This document shows positions 8,994 through 19,108 of a DNA stretch of 64,000 nucleotides, piece by piece. Source of the DNA: Hyphomonas johnsonii MHS-2 (GTDB lineage Bacteria; Pseudomonadota; Alphaproteobacteria; Caulobacterales; Hyphomonadaceae); NCBI RefSeq assembly GCF_000685275.1, contig NZ_ARYK01000001.1, positions 930,001 through 994,000 on the forward strand, read 5' to 3'. Every line of letters starts with the position of its first letter. Positions within the stretch are counted from its first letter, which is position 1. The notes beneath the pieces are model-generated. The model had not been told where the DNA came from and searched no databases. It was given only the letters and a program-made list of their open reading frames with translations. Made by a program: the position numbers and the translations under genes.

Positions 8994-10458
8994 TCAGGGC
9001 CTCCAGGAGCGGTCCGATGTGGGGTTGGTAGTTTCTCCAGCGACCGGAAGACCGGGTGTAGAGCGGCTCCCGGACTTGCCAGACACTTGCGGTCTTAACG
9101 GGAGCGCGACTGTTTTGGAAATCGAGACAGGCCGGGTCATAGGGCAGGCCAAGAAAATCGAGGACCTTGCGCACTTCGGACTCGGGTGCCGCCACCAGGG
9201 CGTCATAGTCGACATCGTGGATATTGTCCGGCGCGATGCGTTTCCAATGGCGCATGAGGCGCTGGTATGCGCGGTATTGATGCCCGAGATGTGCAAGGTC
9301 CGTCGCGTGGGCCTGGTCATGGCTGAGATGAAGGAAATAGTTCGACAGGCACGTGTCGCGCGCGTCGCGCACCGTGTGCAGGATGCGGGCGTCCGGAAAC
9401 AGGCGGAGTATCAGTCCGATATGGACGTAATTGTCAGGGCGCTTGTCGGTGACGAGGCCGCTGGCCGCTGGCAGGCGCTGCCGCAGGCCGTCCAGGTATC
9501 TGGATCGCAGCGTCGTCGCTTGCGGCTCCGTGAGATCAGCAAGGCGGGCCGGGTAGGGCGCAAGATCGTGCCGCGCCATGCTGGACAGGAGTGGCAATTC
9601 CCCGGCGGTCGTAACGTCCGGATGGGCCGAGAGCACTTGTTCCAGCAAGGTAGAGCCTGACCGGAACTGGCCGAGAATGAAGACCGGCCTGATCGTATCA
9701 ACCGGCCCGGTTCGACGACGCTCCGGTGGCGGCTGTTCGATAAGTTCGGCGACGTAGTCGTCGTGTTGTGATGGGATGTAGGCCGGGATGCCGTCAGGCC
9801 GCCCGGCGCTGCTGAGTCGGTTGGCACTGGCGTAGACTTCGAACGCCCGATCGTATTCGGCGGCCTGGTCAAGCAGGCGGCCGAGGGCGAACCCGACCGT
9901 GGCGCGCGTTTGGGGTGGCAGGTCCTGCCGCGAAAACGCCCTTTGCAGGCGGGCAATCAGCGGGTCATCGGCTGTTGCCATGCGAGTCGCGTTGGCGAGA
10001 CGGGCGAGCGTTTCCGGTTCGTCAGGGTATTGCGCCAGGATTCCGGAATATTGCGCGATCGCTGCGTCGCGTTGCCCGAGGTCTTCCAGAGTATTGGCGA
10101 GGTTGAAGCGAGCCTGCACGTAACGCGGATTGGCAGCGAGCGCCGCGGCATAGCTGGCCTGCGCGCGTTCGGGATCCAGCAGGTCATCGGCATGGATGAC
10201 ACCCATGTTGAGGTGCACTTCCTCGGGCTGCCGGATGCCCCGCTTCAGTGCGCGGTCATAGGCCTCCAGTGCGCCCAGCGGATCACCGACACGGCGCAGC
10301 AACCAACCGAGGTTGTACCAGCTGTCGGGCAGGTCCGGCGCCCTCTTCAGCACCCAGCGATAGCCAGCGATGGCATCGTCGAACCGGCCCGCCTGCCTGG
10401 CCGCCGACGCGTCCGCGAGGCGCTTGGCGATTTTCGGGGGAAGGGAAGGGGCTGTCAT
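8986..10458 (-). CDS. TPR-repeat sulfotransferase family protein
   Basis: A 490-residue fusion. Residues 1 to about 200 contain tetratricopeptide repeats (for example PDSWYNLGWLLRRVGDPLGA and YVQARFNLANTLEDLGQRD). Residues about 250-490 are a sulfotransferase domain with the PAPS 5'-phosphosulfate loop FILGQFRSGSTLLEQVLSAHP and a 3'-phosphate region ILHTVRDARDTCLSNY. The acceptor is unknown; related bacterial proteins are thought to sulfate proteins or surface glycans. No signal peptide is seen, so it is probably cytosolic. Translation appears coupled to the downstream deaminase by an 8-base overlap. Confidence 0.9.
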   Translation of the reverse strand: MTAPSLPPKIAKRLADASAARQAGRFDDAIAGYRWVLKRAPDLPDSWYNLGWLLRRVGDPLGALEAYDRALKRGIRQPEEVHLNMGVIHADDLLDPERAQASYAAALAANPRYVQARFNLANTLEDLGQRDAAIAQYSGILAQYPDEPETLARLANATRMATADDPLIARLQRAFSRQDLPPQTRATVGFALGRLLDQAAEYDRAFEVYASANRLSSAGRPDGIPAYIPSQHDDYVAELIEQPPPERRRTGPVDTIRPVFILGQFRSGSTLLEQVLSAHPDVTTAGELPLLSSMARHDLAPYPARLADLTEPQATTLRSRYLDGLRQRLPAASGLVTDKRPDNYVHIGLILRLFPDARILHTVRDARDTCLSNYFLHLSHDQAHATDLAHLGHQYRAYQRLMRHWKRIAPDNIHDVDYDALVAAPESEVRKVLDFLGLPYDPACLDFQNSRAPVKTASVWQVREPLYTRSSGRWRNYQPHIGPLLEALND

Positions 10459-10503
10459 TATTGACGCTGTCTTAGCGCCCGCTGCGGCTGCTGGCCAGTA
10501 AGG

Positions 10504-11172
10504 TCAGGCGGCGCTCATCAGGCTCTCGAACACACCCAGGCCGTCGTTACCACCCTCATGGCCACCCACTGCCCGTTCCGGGTGGGGCATCATGCCCAGC
10601 ACGCGGCCATTTTCGCTGAGAATTCCGGCGATATCGCGGGCGGCACCGTTCGGGTTCTCGCCGGAGGCATAGCGGAAGGCGATGCGGCCTTCGCTCTCGA
10701 TCTCGTCCAGCGTCTCATCAGAGGCAAAATAGTTGCCCTCATGGTGCGCGATCGGGAACGACACGGTGGGTGTTCCTGCATATGCGCTGGTGAAGGCCGT
10801 ATTCGTACTTTCGATGGTCAGTGTCTGTGGGCGGCAGACGAAGTGGAGCGATGCATTCCGCATCAGCGCGCCCGGCAGCAGGCCCGTCTCGCAGAGGATC
10901 TGGAAGCCATTGCAGATGCCCAGAACGTAGCCGCCACGCTGCGCGTGCGCGACCAGCTGTTCGACCACAGGGGAGTTCGCTGCCATGGCACCGCACCGAA
11001 GATAATCGCCGTACGAAAAGCCGCCGGGAACCATCACGAGATCGGTTCCGGGCGGGATCGTTCCGTCCTTGTGCCAGACCATTGCGGGAGCCTGCCCGGT
11101 GACCCGCGCAAGCGCATCATGTGCGTCCCGGTCGCAGTTCGAACCCGGAAAGACGATAACAGCTGATTTCAT
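10504..11172 (-). CDS. purQ: Phosphoribosylformylglycinamidine synthase glutaminase subunit PurQ
   Basis: A 222-residue class I glutamine amidotransferase that supplies ammonia to PurL. The nucleophile elbow [12 protein letters not shown] (Cys near residue 87) and the catalytic His-Glu in [11 protein letters not shown] near residue 200 are intact. It starts with the family-typical [16 protein letters not shown]. The usual partner gene purS, often directly upstream, is not present: only 62 bp separate purQ from the upstream flavoprotein gene. Confidence 0.97.
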   Translation of the reverse strand: MKSAVIVFPGSNCDRDAHDALARVTGQAPAMVWHKDGTIPPGTDLVMVPGGFSYGDYLRCGAMAANSPVVEQLVAHAQRGGYVLGICNGFQILCETGLLPGALMRNASLHFVCRPQTLTIESTNTAFTSAYAGTPTVSFPIAHHEGNYFASDETLDEIESEGRIAFRYASGENPNGAARDIAGILSENGRVLGMMPHPERAVGGHEGGNDGLGVFESLMSAA

Positions 11173-11234
11173 GGCGCTCCTTTAGCAGGGAGTCGGTAAA
11201 AAAGGGAATAGTTAGTATGTGCGGCAGGTGAAAA

Positions 11235-12365
11235 TCAGCCCGAATCCGACCGATCCGGATTGTCGCCCCTGATGAACGCCATATCGATGCGCCGTTTCAG
11301 GGCCCAAAACCCGGGGAGCTTGAGGGCCAGTCCCCACTTTTCCGCAATGGCGGCACGCCGCCCGAGACTGACAAGTTTGAGATAGTCTTTCTGGGGGACA
11401 TAAGTCGCCAGGTCGCTGCCTTCAGCCAGCCGGCGAACCTGCTCTGCCAGGACCTTGCCCTGGCGAACGGCGAAGACACCAGCTTTTGGCAGGGCTGCGT
11501 GCGCGAGGTGGGCCGTGTCTCCACAGGCAAACACGACCGGGTGACTGACGGAGCGAAGCGTCGCGTCGACTTCCACAAAACCATGCTGCAGCGCGAGCCC
11601 GGACCCGGCGATCCAGGCGTGGGCGGTTGCGCCGGTGGCCAGCGCGACAAAATCCGCATCGACGACCTGCCTTGATGTCAGGGTCAGTTTCCCCTGTTCC
11701 GCCTTGACGACGCCTTGTGACACACACGTCCGGATACCGGCGCGTTTCAGTTCAGTCCGGAGGGCCGACCGAAGGGAAAGGTTCGCTCCTGGCAGGATGT
11801 CTTCTGCCTGGTCGATTATCGTTACTTGCGGGGCGATATCGGCAGGAATGCTACCGAGCCTATGGTGCATCGACAATGCGAGTTCTACACCGGCAAGGCC
11901 GGACCCGATCACGGCGCAGGTCGGAGCGCGCCGCCCTGACTCGACTTCGGCGACAAATTCGAGCCAGGCGTCGGCAAACGCGCCCAGCGGTTTGGCCGGC
12001 ACTCCCAGGCGGCGCAGGCTCTCGGGCGACTGGACAGCGGCAATTGCGCCGACGTCCAGTGATGCAAAATCGAAATCGAGCACAGCGCCCGTGTTGGTGA
12101 CCGCCTGTTGCCGAATGGGGTCGAGCTGGGTGACCGCCGCCTCCAGGAGCGTGGCGCCGGCTGCGCGGCAGAGGGGCGACAGGGGCACCGAGAGGGCGTC
12201 GCGGGCCCAATGGCCTGCCACCATGCCCGGCAACATGCCGCTATAGGCCGATGTGTCGTCCGGATTGACCAGGCACAGTTCAACGCCTTCGGCGGGGTGT
12301 CTTGCGAGGTGCCTGAGCGCGACAACGTGGGCGTGTCCTCCACCGATCAGGAGGATGCGGATCAT
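11235..12365 (-). CDS. FAD/NAD(P)-dependent oxidoreductase, SelD-N-terminus-like (TIGR03169 type)
   Basis: A 376-residue two-dinucleotide-fold flavoprotein. It starts with MIRILLIGGGHAHVVALRHL (FAD-binding) followed by YSGMLPGMVAGHW; a second nucleotide-binding motif is CAVIGSGLAGVELAL, and a C-terminal FACGDTAHLA FAD motif follows. The opening pattern matches the flavoprotein module that is fused to the N-terminus of selenide water dikinase (SelD) in some bacteria; here no SelD domain follows. Electron acceptor unknown; NADH:quinone-type activity is possible. The start at 12365 overlaps the rlmJ stop (ATGA), which fixes the start and indicates coupling. Confidence 0.85.
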   Translation of the reverse strand: MIRILLIGGGHAHVVALRHLARHPAEGVELCLVNPDDTSAYSGMLPGMVAGHWARDALSVPLSPLCRAAGATLLEAAVTQLDPIRQQAVTNTGAVLDFDFASLDVGAIAAVQSPESLRRLGVPAKPLGAFADAWLEFVAEVESGRRAPTCAVIGSGLAGVELALSMHHRLGSIPADIAPQVTIIDQAEDILPGANLSLRSALRTELKRAGIRTCVSQGVVKAEQGKLTLTSRQVVDADFVALATGATAHAWIAGSGLALQHGFVEVDATLRSVSHPVVFACGDTAHLAHAALPKAGVFAVRQGKVLAEQVRRLAEGSDLATYVPQKDYLKLVSLGRRAAIAEKWGLALKLPGFWALKRRIDMAFIRGDNPDRSDSG

Positions 12366-13165
12366 GTCGCGCGATTGCCGAAGGCTGCGGGCCACCAGGA
12401 TTGCAGGCTCGCAGCGATGGCGTGGCACGTGTCGGCGGCGGCGGGCGGTGCACGGAACGCGACGATGGCGGAGCCTTCGAGCGCGCTTTCGTCTTCGGGG
12501 TCGATGGGCCAGCGGGCGCCGGCGATGATGCACTCTTCGAGACCGCCGAGGTATTCCCCGAATTCCGCCTCCCGGCCGTCGCGGAAAAGCGGCAGCCAGA
12601 GAATGAGGATGCCTTGGGGCCAACGCTTGAGCGCGCGCGGGGTCCACAGGGCCAGCGCGTCAATATCGCGGGTTGTCTCGTAGCTCGGGTCGACGAAGCA
12701 GACCATCTGTTCGCCGGCACGGGGAGAAAGCTTCAATGCCCCCGAATACCCGTCGGCCTGCTTGACCTGGACGCGCTCGTCCGCGCCAACGGATTTCGCC
12801 AGAGCGGCAAATTCCGCTGGATGCTTTTCGAAGAACACCATCCTGGCAGACGGCGGCAGCAATGCCTGGGCGAGGGCGGGTGAGCCGGGATAATCGGTCT
12901 TGCCGCGCCGGTCGACTTCCGCGAGCCAGGGTCTCATGGCCTTGGGAGCCTTGGCCGCCTGCAGCAGCTGGACACCCGTAACGGCTTCTCCGCCCTTGCG
13001 GGCCTGTTCGCCGGTCAGGTCGTAGCGTCCGCGGCCGGAATGGGTCTCGACATAGAGAACCGGCTTTGGGCCGGCGCCGATCTCGGTGAGCAGCGCGTGC
13101 AGTACGGCATGCTTCAGGACGTCGGCCCGGTTTCCCGCGTGATACCCGTGTTGATAGGAGAGCAT
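12362..13165 (-). CDS. rlmJ: 23S rRNA (adenine(2030)-N6)-methyltransferase RlmJ
   Basis: A 267-residue SAM-dependent methyltransferase. The N-terminal signature MLSYQHGYHAGNRADVLKH, the YVETHSGRGRYDL motif I region and the catalytic-site VCFVDPSYE (DPPY-like) are clear. It modifies A2030 of 23S rRNA. Length is normal. Its stop overlaps the start of the downstream flavoprotein gene by four bases. Confidence 0.95.
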   Translation of the reverse strand: MLSYQHGYHAGNRADVLKHAVLHALLTEIGAGPKPVLYVETHSGRGRYDLTGEQARKGGEAVTGVQLLQAAKAPKAMRPWLAEVDRRGKTDYPGSPALAQALLPPSARMVFFEKHPAEFAALAKSVGADERVQVKQADGYSGALKLSPRAGEQMVCFVDPSYETTRDIDALALWTPRALKRWPQGILILWLPLFRDGREAEFGEYLGGLEECIIAGARWPIDPEDESALEGSAIVAFRAPPAAADTCHAIAASLQSWWPAAFGNRAT

Positions 13166-13246
13166 GTCCTCGGCTTTCGGTGCTGGATATGACTAGTCCC
13201 GAACGGCGCATGGCGCCATCCGGGACCAGTTCAGGCGTTCGGTTTG

Positions 13247-14998
<1,752 letters not shown>

Positions 14999-15092
14999 GG
15001 ATCAGCCCCTCCAACGGGCAAGTCGTTTGGTTTGTGTCAGGGTCTGGCACGGCAGGCGATGGGCTTCAAGACTGTGACATCCCGCTACTCAA

Positions 15093-15126
15093 GCAATAAA
15101 GGCGGACCCTGCTTCCAGGGCCCGCC
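15093..15126 (-). terminator. Rho-independent terminator of the Ala/Glu-rich lipoprotein gene
   Basis: Inverted repeat with arms 15101-15110 and 15117-15126 around a 6-base loop (one G-T wobble). Read on the minus strand the GC-rich stem is followed by TTTATTG. It lies 26 bp after the stop codon of the lipoprotein gene. Confidence 0.75.
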
Positions 15127-15151
15127 TTCATGTCGTGTATTGAAATGCGCG

Positions 15152-15628
15152 TTATTCGCTGGCTTCGGCGGCCTCTACAGCAGCTTCTGTCGCGTCTTCA
15201 GCAGCTTCCTGAGCGGCTTCAGCCGCGTCCTCTGCAGCGTCGGCAGCCGCTTCGGCGGCGTCTTCAGCCGCGGCGACAGCATCTTCGGCAACGTCAGCAG
15301 CAGCCTCGGCGGTTACGACGACCTCTTCCGCTTCAGCGACGTCAGCTTCGGCCGCATCGTCTGCAGCTTCGGCAACGTCAGCCGCAGCTTCAGCCTCGGC
15401 AGCGGTGTCGGCAGCAGCCTCAGCCTCTACAGCAGCAACGGCAGCCTCTTCTGCGGCCGGCGCGGCTTCGGCAGATTCGTCAGCCGCAGCTTCAGCGACC
15501 TCGGCGGATGCCTCAGCAGCGGTAGCGTCAAGGCTGGCAGCCGTCGCAGATTCGTCTGCAGTCGGCGTCTGGCAAGCGGCGAGAATAGCAACCGAAGCAG
15601 CAGCCCCGGCGAGTAGTTTGAAGTTCAT
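15152..15628 (-). CDS. Ala/Glu/Asp-rich low-complexity lipoprotein
   Basis: A 158-residue protein with a clear lipoprotein signal (MNFKLLAGAAASVAILAACQ, lipobox LAAC at about 16-19) and then about 135 residues made almost only of Ala, Glu, Asp and Val in runs such as AAADAAEDAAEAA. There is no recognised domain. Composition and spacing favour one long acidic alpha-helix or coiled coil standing off the membrane. It has its own terminator downstream. The opposite strand carries a long serine/arginine-rich open frame, a by-product of the repetitive GCN-GAN codons. Function unknown; structural or cell-envelope spacer role is speculation. Confidence 0.8.
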   Translation of the reverse strand: MNFKLLAGAAASVAILAACQTPTADESATAASLDATAAEASAEVAEAAADESAEAAPAAEEAAVAAVEAEAAADTAAEAEAAADVAEAADDAAEADVAEAEEVVVTAEAAADVAEDAVAAAEDAAEAAADAAEDAAEAAQEAAEDATEAAVEAAEASE

Positions 15629-15723
15629 GGATACACCCTCTCTTTGACATTATCGTCATGTGTGCGGCGAGCCCCCATCCCGGAATTCGCCTATCCGGGG
15701 GGTGTCTTTCAAATGTGGCAATT

Positions 15724-16620
15724 TCAGGGCAGCGGGATCCACTCGGCGTCATCTCCGGGCACGGTCGGAAACAGTTCGGTCCCACCCGCCTGCGTGGCGC
15801 GCGTCCATTCCTGTTTGGCGGCCTCGATGCGCGCCTTGTCGGAAGAGACGAAGTTCCAGTCGATGTTCCGTGGGCCATCCATAGGCGCTCCGCCGCAGAC
15901 GACGGCCTTGGTGCCCTCGCGGAGCGAAACCGGCACGTCTGCGCCGGGTTCGAGCACAAACATGAAGCCTTCACTGACCTCCTCGCCGTCGACCATGGCG
16001 GCCCCGGATACCAGGTAGAAGGCCCGCTCGGTTGCGAGGCTCGCGGGCAGGACGATGTCCGCGCCCGTTTGCGTTTCGACGGCGACGTACAGAATTCCCC
16101 AGGGAAATTCGACAGGCGACGAATGGCCCCAGGCCTCACCGGCCAGGACCCGGATGTCCGCACCATCCAACTCGAACTGCGGCAACGAGTCGGCAGCATG
16201 GTGGACGAAGGCCGGCGCAGTTTCTTCATGGCTGTGGGGCAGGGCGACCCAGGTTTGCAGGCCATGCATGCGCTGGCCAGCGGCCCGTTCCGCCGTGGGC
16301 GTGCGTTCGGAGTGGACGATGCCGCGGCCAGCGGTCATCCAGTTCACAGCGCGGGGGCGGATGACTGTGTCACTGCCGAGGCTATCCTGGTGGCGGATCG
16401 CGCCTTCGAACAGGTAGGTCACCGTGGCCAGGCCGATATGCGGATGGGGCCGCACGTCGAACCCTTCGCCGGGCGCATAGTCCACCGGACCGAAATGGTC
16501 GAAGAAGATGAATGGTCCAACCATCTTGTGGGCATGATGGGGAAGCACCCGGCGCACGCGAAACCCACCACCAAGATCGTGGGCGCGCGGTTCGATCTTG
16601 CGAAGTATTGACTGGCTCAT
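15724..16620 (-). CDS. Pirin family protein
   Basis: A 298-residue two-cupin pirin. The metal-binding motif of the first cupin is visible in the RPHPHIGLATVTYLFEG segment (His-His) and HSERTP, with the second cupin from about residue 160. Pirins bind iron; some have quercetinase activity, others regulate metabolism by protein contacts. I chose the ATG at 16620 (MSQSILRKIEPR) because GGAAAGGA lies about 10 bases upstream; a 24-codon longer frame would overlap the divergent UDG gene start. The gene is divergent from the UDG-family gene with 48 bp between. Confidence 0.93.
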   Translation of the reverse strand: MSQSILRKIEPRAHDLGGGFRVRRVLPHHAHKMVGPFIFFDHFGPVDYAPGEGFDVRPHPHIGLATVTYLFEGAIRHQDSLGSDTVIRPRAVNWMTAGRGIVHSERTPTAERAAGQRMHGLQTWVALPHSHEETAPAFVHHAADSLPQFELDGADIRVLAGEAWGHSSPVEFPWGILYVAVETQTGADIVLPASLATERAFYLVSGAAMVDGEEVSEGFMFVLEPGADVPVSLREGTKAVVCGGAPMDGPRNIDWNFVSSDKARIEAAKQEWTRATQAGGTELFPTVPGDDAEWIPLP

Positions 16621-16668
16621 GTGATTTGGGTCCTTTCCTGTGCGGTATCCAGCACCAGATATGACATC

Positions 16669-17262
16669 ATGGCCAGCGATCTCCAGTCTCATCTTGCCCG
16701 AATACGGGCCTGCACGCTTTGCGCGGCAGAAATGACACGGGCACCGAATCCGATCGTGCAGGCCAGTGCGACAGCGCGGGTGCTGGTCGCAGGTCAGGCA
16801 CCGGGAAACCTGGCGGACGTGACAAGAAAACCGTTCAATGATCCGTCCGGCGTCAGGCTGCGGGACTGGATGGGCGTCACGGAGACGGAGTTTTATGATC
16901 CAGCCCGCGTCGCGCTGGTGCCGATGGGCTTCTGCTTTCCCGGCTATGACGCCAAAGGCGGTGACCGCCCGCCGATGAAACGCTGCGCCGAAACCTGGCG
17001 GGCGGGCCTGCTGGAGCGCCTGTCAGGGGTTCAGGTGATGATCCTCGTCGGCAGCCATGCGCAGAAGTGGCATCTCGGCCGCCGGGCAGGGAAGTCCCTG
17101 ACTGAAACGGTCAGCAACTGGCAGGCATTTACAAGTGAGCGAATATTCACTACACCACATCCAAGCTGGAGAAACACTTCATGGTTGAAGCGCAATCCCT
17201 GGTTCGAAGCCGACGTTATCCCGGCCCTGCGGCACGCCGTTCGGGACGCCTTGGACTCCTGA
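16669..17262 (+). CDS. Uracil-DNA glycosylase family protein (Fe-S type)
   Basis: A 197-residue member of the UDG superfamily. A Cys pair C15-x2-C18 (RACTLCAAEM) and two later cysteines (MGFC and MKRC) are positioned as in iron-sulfur UDGs. The water-activating region reads GQAPGNLAD and the C-terminal loop TTPHPSWRN replaces the usual HPS motif neighbourhood. Likely excises deaminated bases or, as in UdgX relatives, interacts covalently with uracil; I cannot choose. The 3' end overlaps the following hydrolase gene by 82 bases in another frame. Confidence 0.85.
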   Translation: MASDLQSHLARIRACTLCAAEMTRAPNPIVQASATARVLVAGQAPGNLADVTRKPFNDPSGVRLRDWMGVTETEFYDPARVALVPMGFCFPGYDAKGGDRPPMKRCAETWRAGLLERLSGVQVMILVGSHAQKWHLGRRAGKSLTETVSNWQAFTSERIFTTPHPSWRNTSWLKRNPWFEADVIPALRHAVRDALDS

Positions 17263-18239
17263 CGCTTTTTCTTGCGGCGCTCTTGCTGGCAAGCTGTGCT
17301 CACCCCGTGACCCAGGGACCGCAAATGACGATCGAACCCGTGAACCCGCATTTTGATACCGATCAGAATGTGTTCATCGCTGCGGATGGTGCGCGGCTGG
17401 GCCTCACTGTCTGGCCCGCCGAGGGTGTTGATGCGCCGGATCATGTGGTGGTCGGCGTCCACGGCATGAACGATTATGCAAACGCGTTCCACATGGCGGC
17501 ACCTTATTGGGCAGCGCACGGGGTGACCACTTACGCTTACGACCAGCGCGGATTCGGGCGTTCGCCGGGCCGGGGCATCTGGCCGGACGAAGAACTGATG
17601 CGCGAGGACCTGCGCACGGCCGTCAGCGTTGCACGCGCGCGCCATCCGGACGCGGTGATCACGGTGGTGGGAATTTCGATGGGTGGGGCCGTCGCAATCA
17701 GCGCCTTCGGGTCTGACGAGCCACCGGCGGCCGACCGGCTGATTGCGTCCGGGCCGGGGCTGCGTGGCTGGGGGGCGATGAATCCGGTCTACCGGGCAAG
17801 CCTCTGGGCTTCGACACACACGCGACCGGGATGGGTGGTTCGTCCGCCCCGCAAACTCGTCAGGATCGAGCCGTCAGACAATGACGAGATGCTGCGACGC
17901 ACCTGGTCTGACCCATTGATGATGCCGCATAACCGGATCGATCAGGTCTATGGCGTGGTCAGCCTGATGGAGACGGCCCATGCCAGCGCTGCCCGGTTGC
18001 CTGCCAGCGTGCCGACCCTGCTGTCCTATGGCGCGAACGACTATGTCATTCCGCCAGCCGGCGTGAAGCGGACAGCAAGGGTGCTGCCGCCTAGCGTGCG
18101 CACGGTGTACTATGCCAACGGCTACCACATGTTGCTGCGAGACCTTCAGGCAGAGACCGTGCAAGCGGACTATCTCGCCTTCATGCGCGATCCGTCCCAG
18201 CCGCCACCCAGCGGCGCCCCGAAATGGCCATGGCGCTGA
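17181..18239 (+). CDS. Alpha/beta hydrolase lipoprotein (lysophospholipase-like)
   Basis: A 352-residue protein with a long basic n-region (about 23 residues), hydrophobic core and lipobox LASC near residue 39, then an alpha/beta hydrolase domain: VGVHGMNDYANAF (oxyanion region), YDQRGFGRS and nucleophile elbow VGISMGGAV near residue 165. A catalytic Asp/His pair is probable in YGANDYVIPP and NGYHMLL. Start at ATG 17181 is required because no other standard start codon precedes the signal core, and GGAG sits about 9 bases upstream. This places 82 bases of the gene inside the UDG gene. Confidence 0.9.
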   Translation: MVEAQSLVRSRRYPGPAARRSGRLGLLTLFLAALLLASCAHPVTQGPQMTIEPVNPHFDTDQNVFIAADGARLGLTVWPAEGVDAPDHVVVGVHGMNDYANAFHMAAPYWAAHGVTTYAYDQRGFGRSPGRGIWPDEELMREDLRTAVSVARARHPDAVITVVGISMGGAVAISAFGSDEPPAADRLIASGPGLRGWGAMNPVYRASLWASTHTRPGWVVRPPRKLVRIEPSDNDEMLRRTWSDPLMMPHNRIDQVYGVVSLMETAHASAARLPASVPTLLSYGANDYVIPPAGVKRTARVLPPSVRTVYYANGYHMLLRDLQAETVQADYLAFMRDPSQPPPSGAPKWPWR

Positions 18240-18357
18240 AGCGCGCATTCCACAGCCCAAAGCCTCTTGCGGACAGTCGTGCGTGGACAAATATAGGGCG
18301 TTCTGCCAGTTCTTTCAGAACAGAGAATCCCGATACTGACCCCCGAGGCCTGATTTC

Positions 18358-18981
18358 ATGACGAATTCGTACCAGACTGCCCTGAACCTTGTTCCCATGG
18401 TGGTGGAACAGACTAGCCGGGGAGAGCGGGCGTTCGACATTTTCTCGCGCCTCCTGAAGGAGCGAATCATCTTCGTTACGGGTGGAATTGACGACAGCAT
18501 GGCCGCGCTGATCACGTCACAACTGCTTTTCCTTGAGTCGGAGAACCCGAAAAAAGACATCGCGATGTATATTAACAGCCCGGGCGGATACGTCTCTTCG
18601 GGGCTCGCGATTTACGACACGATGCAATATATCCGGTGTCCCATTTCGACCGTTTGCTTCGGCCAGGCCGCCAGCATGGGGTCCCTGCTGCTCGCTGCGG
18701 GCGAACACGGCATGCGGACCTGCCTGCCGAATGCGCGCGTGATGCTGCACCAGCCATCGGGCGGATACTCAGGCGTTGCTACAGATATCGAGCGTCACGC
18801 CGAAGAAATCATCGATCTCAAGCGGCGTCTCAACAATATCTACGTCAAGCATACCGGCCAGGACTATGACGTGATTGAGCGCAAGCTCGACCGGGACACG
18901 TTCCTGACCGCGGAAGAGGCCGTCGAATTCGGCATCGTCGACAAGGTATTCGAACGGCGCGCCAATGAGGATGAAAAGTAG
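18358..18981 (+). CDS. clpP: ATP-dependent Clp protease proteolytic subunit
   Basis: A 207-residue ClpP serine peptidase. Catalytic Ser in [14 protein letters not shown] (about residue 105), His in MLHQPSGG (about 130) and Asp in the [12 protein letters not shown] region (about 180) are all present. It forms the tetradecameric chamber that works with ClpX encoded 127 bp downstream. In alphaproteobacteria such as Caulobacter ClpXP drives cell-cycle proteolysis. The intergenic region to clpX carries an inverted repeat (19067-19086). Confidence 0.97.
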   Translation: MTNSYQTALNLVPMVVEQTSRGERAFDIFSRLLKERIIFVTGGIDDSMAALITSQLLFLESENPKKDIAMYINSPGGYVSSGLAIYDTMQYIRCPISTVCFGQAASMGSLLLAAGEHGMRTCLPNARVMLHQPSGGYSGVATDIERHAEEIIDLKRRLNNIYVKHTGQDYDVIERKLDRDTFLTAEEAVEFGIVDKVFERRANEDEK

Positions 18982-19066
18982 GCCTGCAGGCCCCCATCAA
19001 TTGCGGTCTGCCTCTTGCAGGGTGGGCCATGGCCCTTATTGTCATATTAAGAAACCGGGTGAGGGC

Positions 19067-19086
19067 GCTTAAAGGCCACGTTAAGC
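19067..19086. promoter_or_regulatory. Inverted repeat upstream of clpX
   Basis: GCTTAA and TTAAGC separated by 8 bases, centred about 32 bp before the clpX start codon. The TTAA half-sites recall CtrA boxes but the spacing is 8 rather than the canonical 7 and the flanks differ, so the protein binding here is unknown. May be a transcriptional operator or a hairpin in the leader. Confidence 0.3.
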
Positions 19087-19108
19087 CTTACCCGGCATTG
19101 AGGACAGC

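Noticed and set aside
11235-12647. Longer start for the flavoprotein gene
   Set aside because: The extra 94 codons are Arg/His/Pro-rich shadow of rlmJ; the ATG at 12365 overlaps the rlmJ stop and gives the FAD motif at the N-terminus.
19067-19086. CtrA box upstream of clpX
   Set aside because: TTAA half-sites are separated by 8 bases and not 7, and flanks do not match; kept only as an unassigned inverted repeat.
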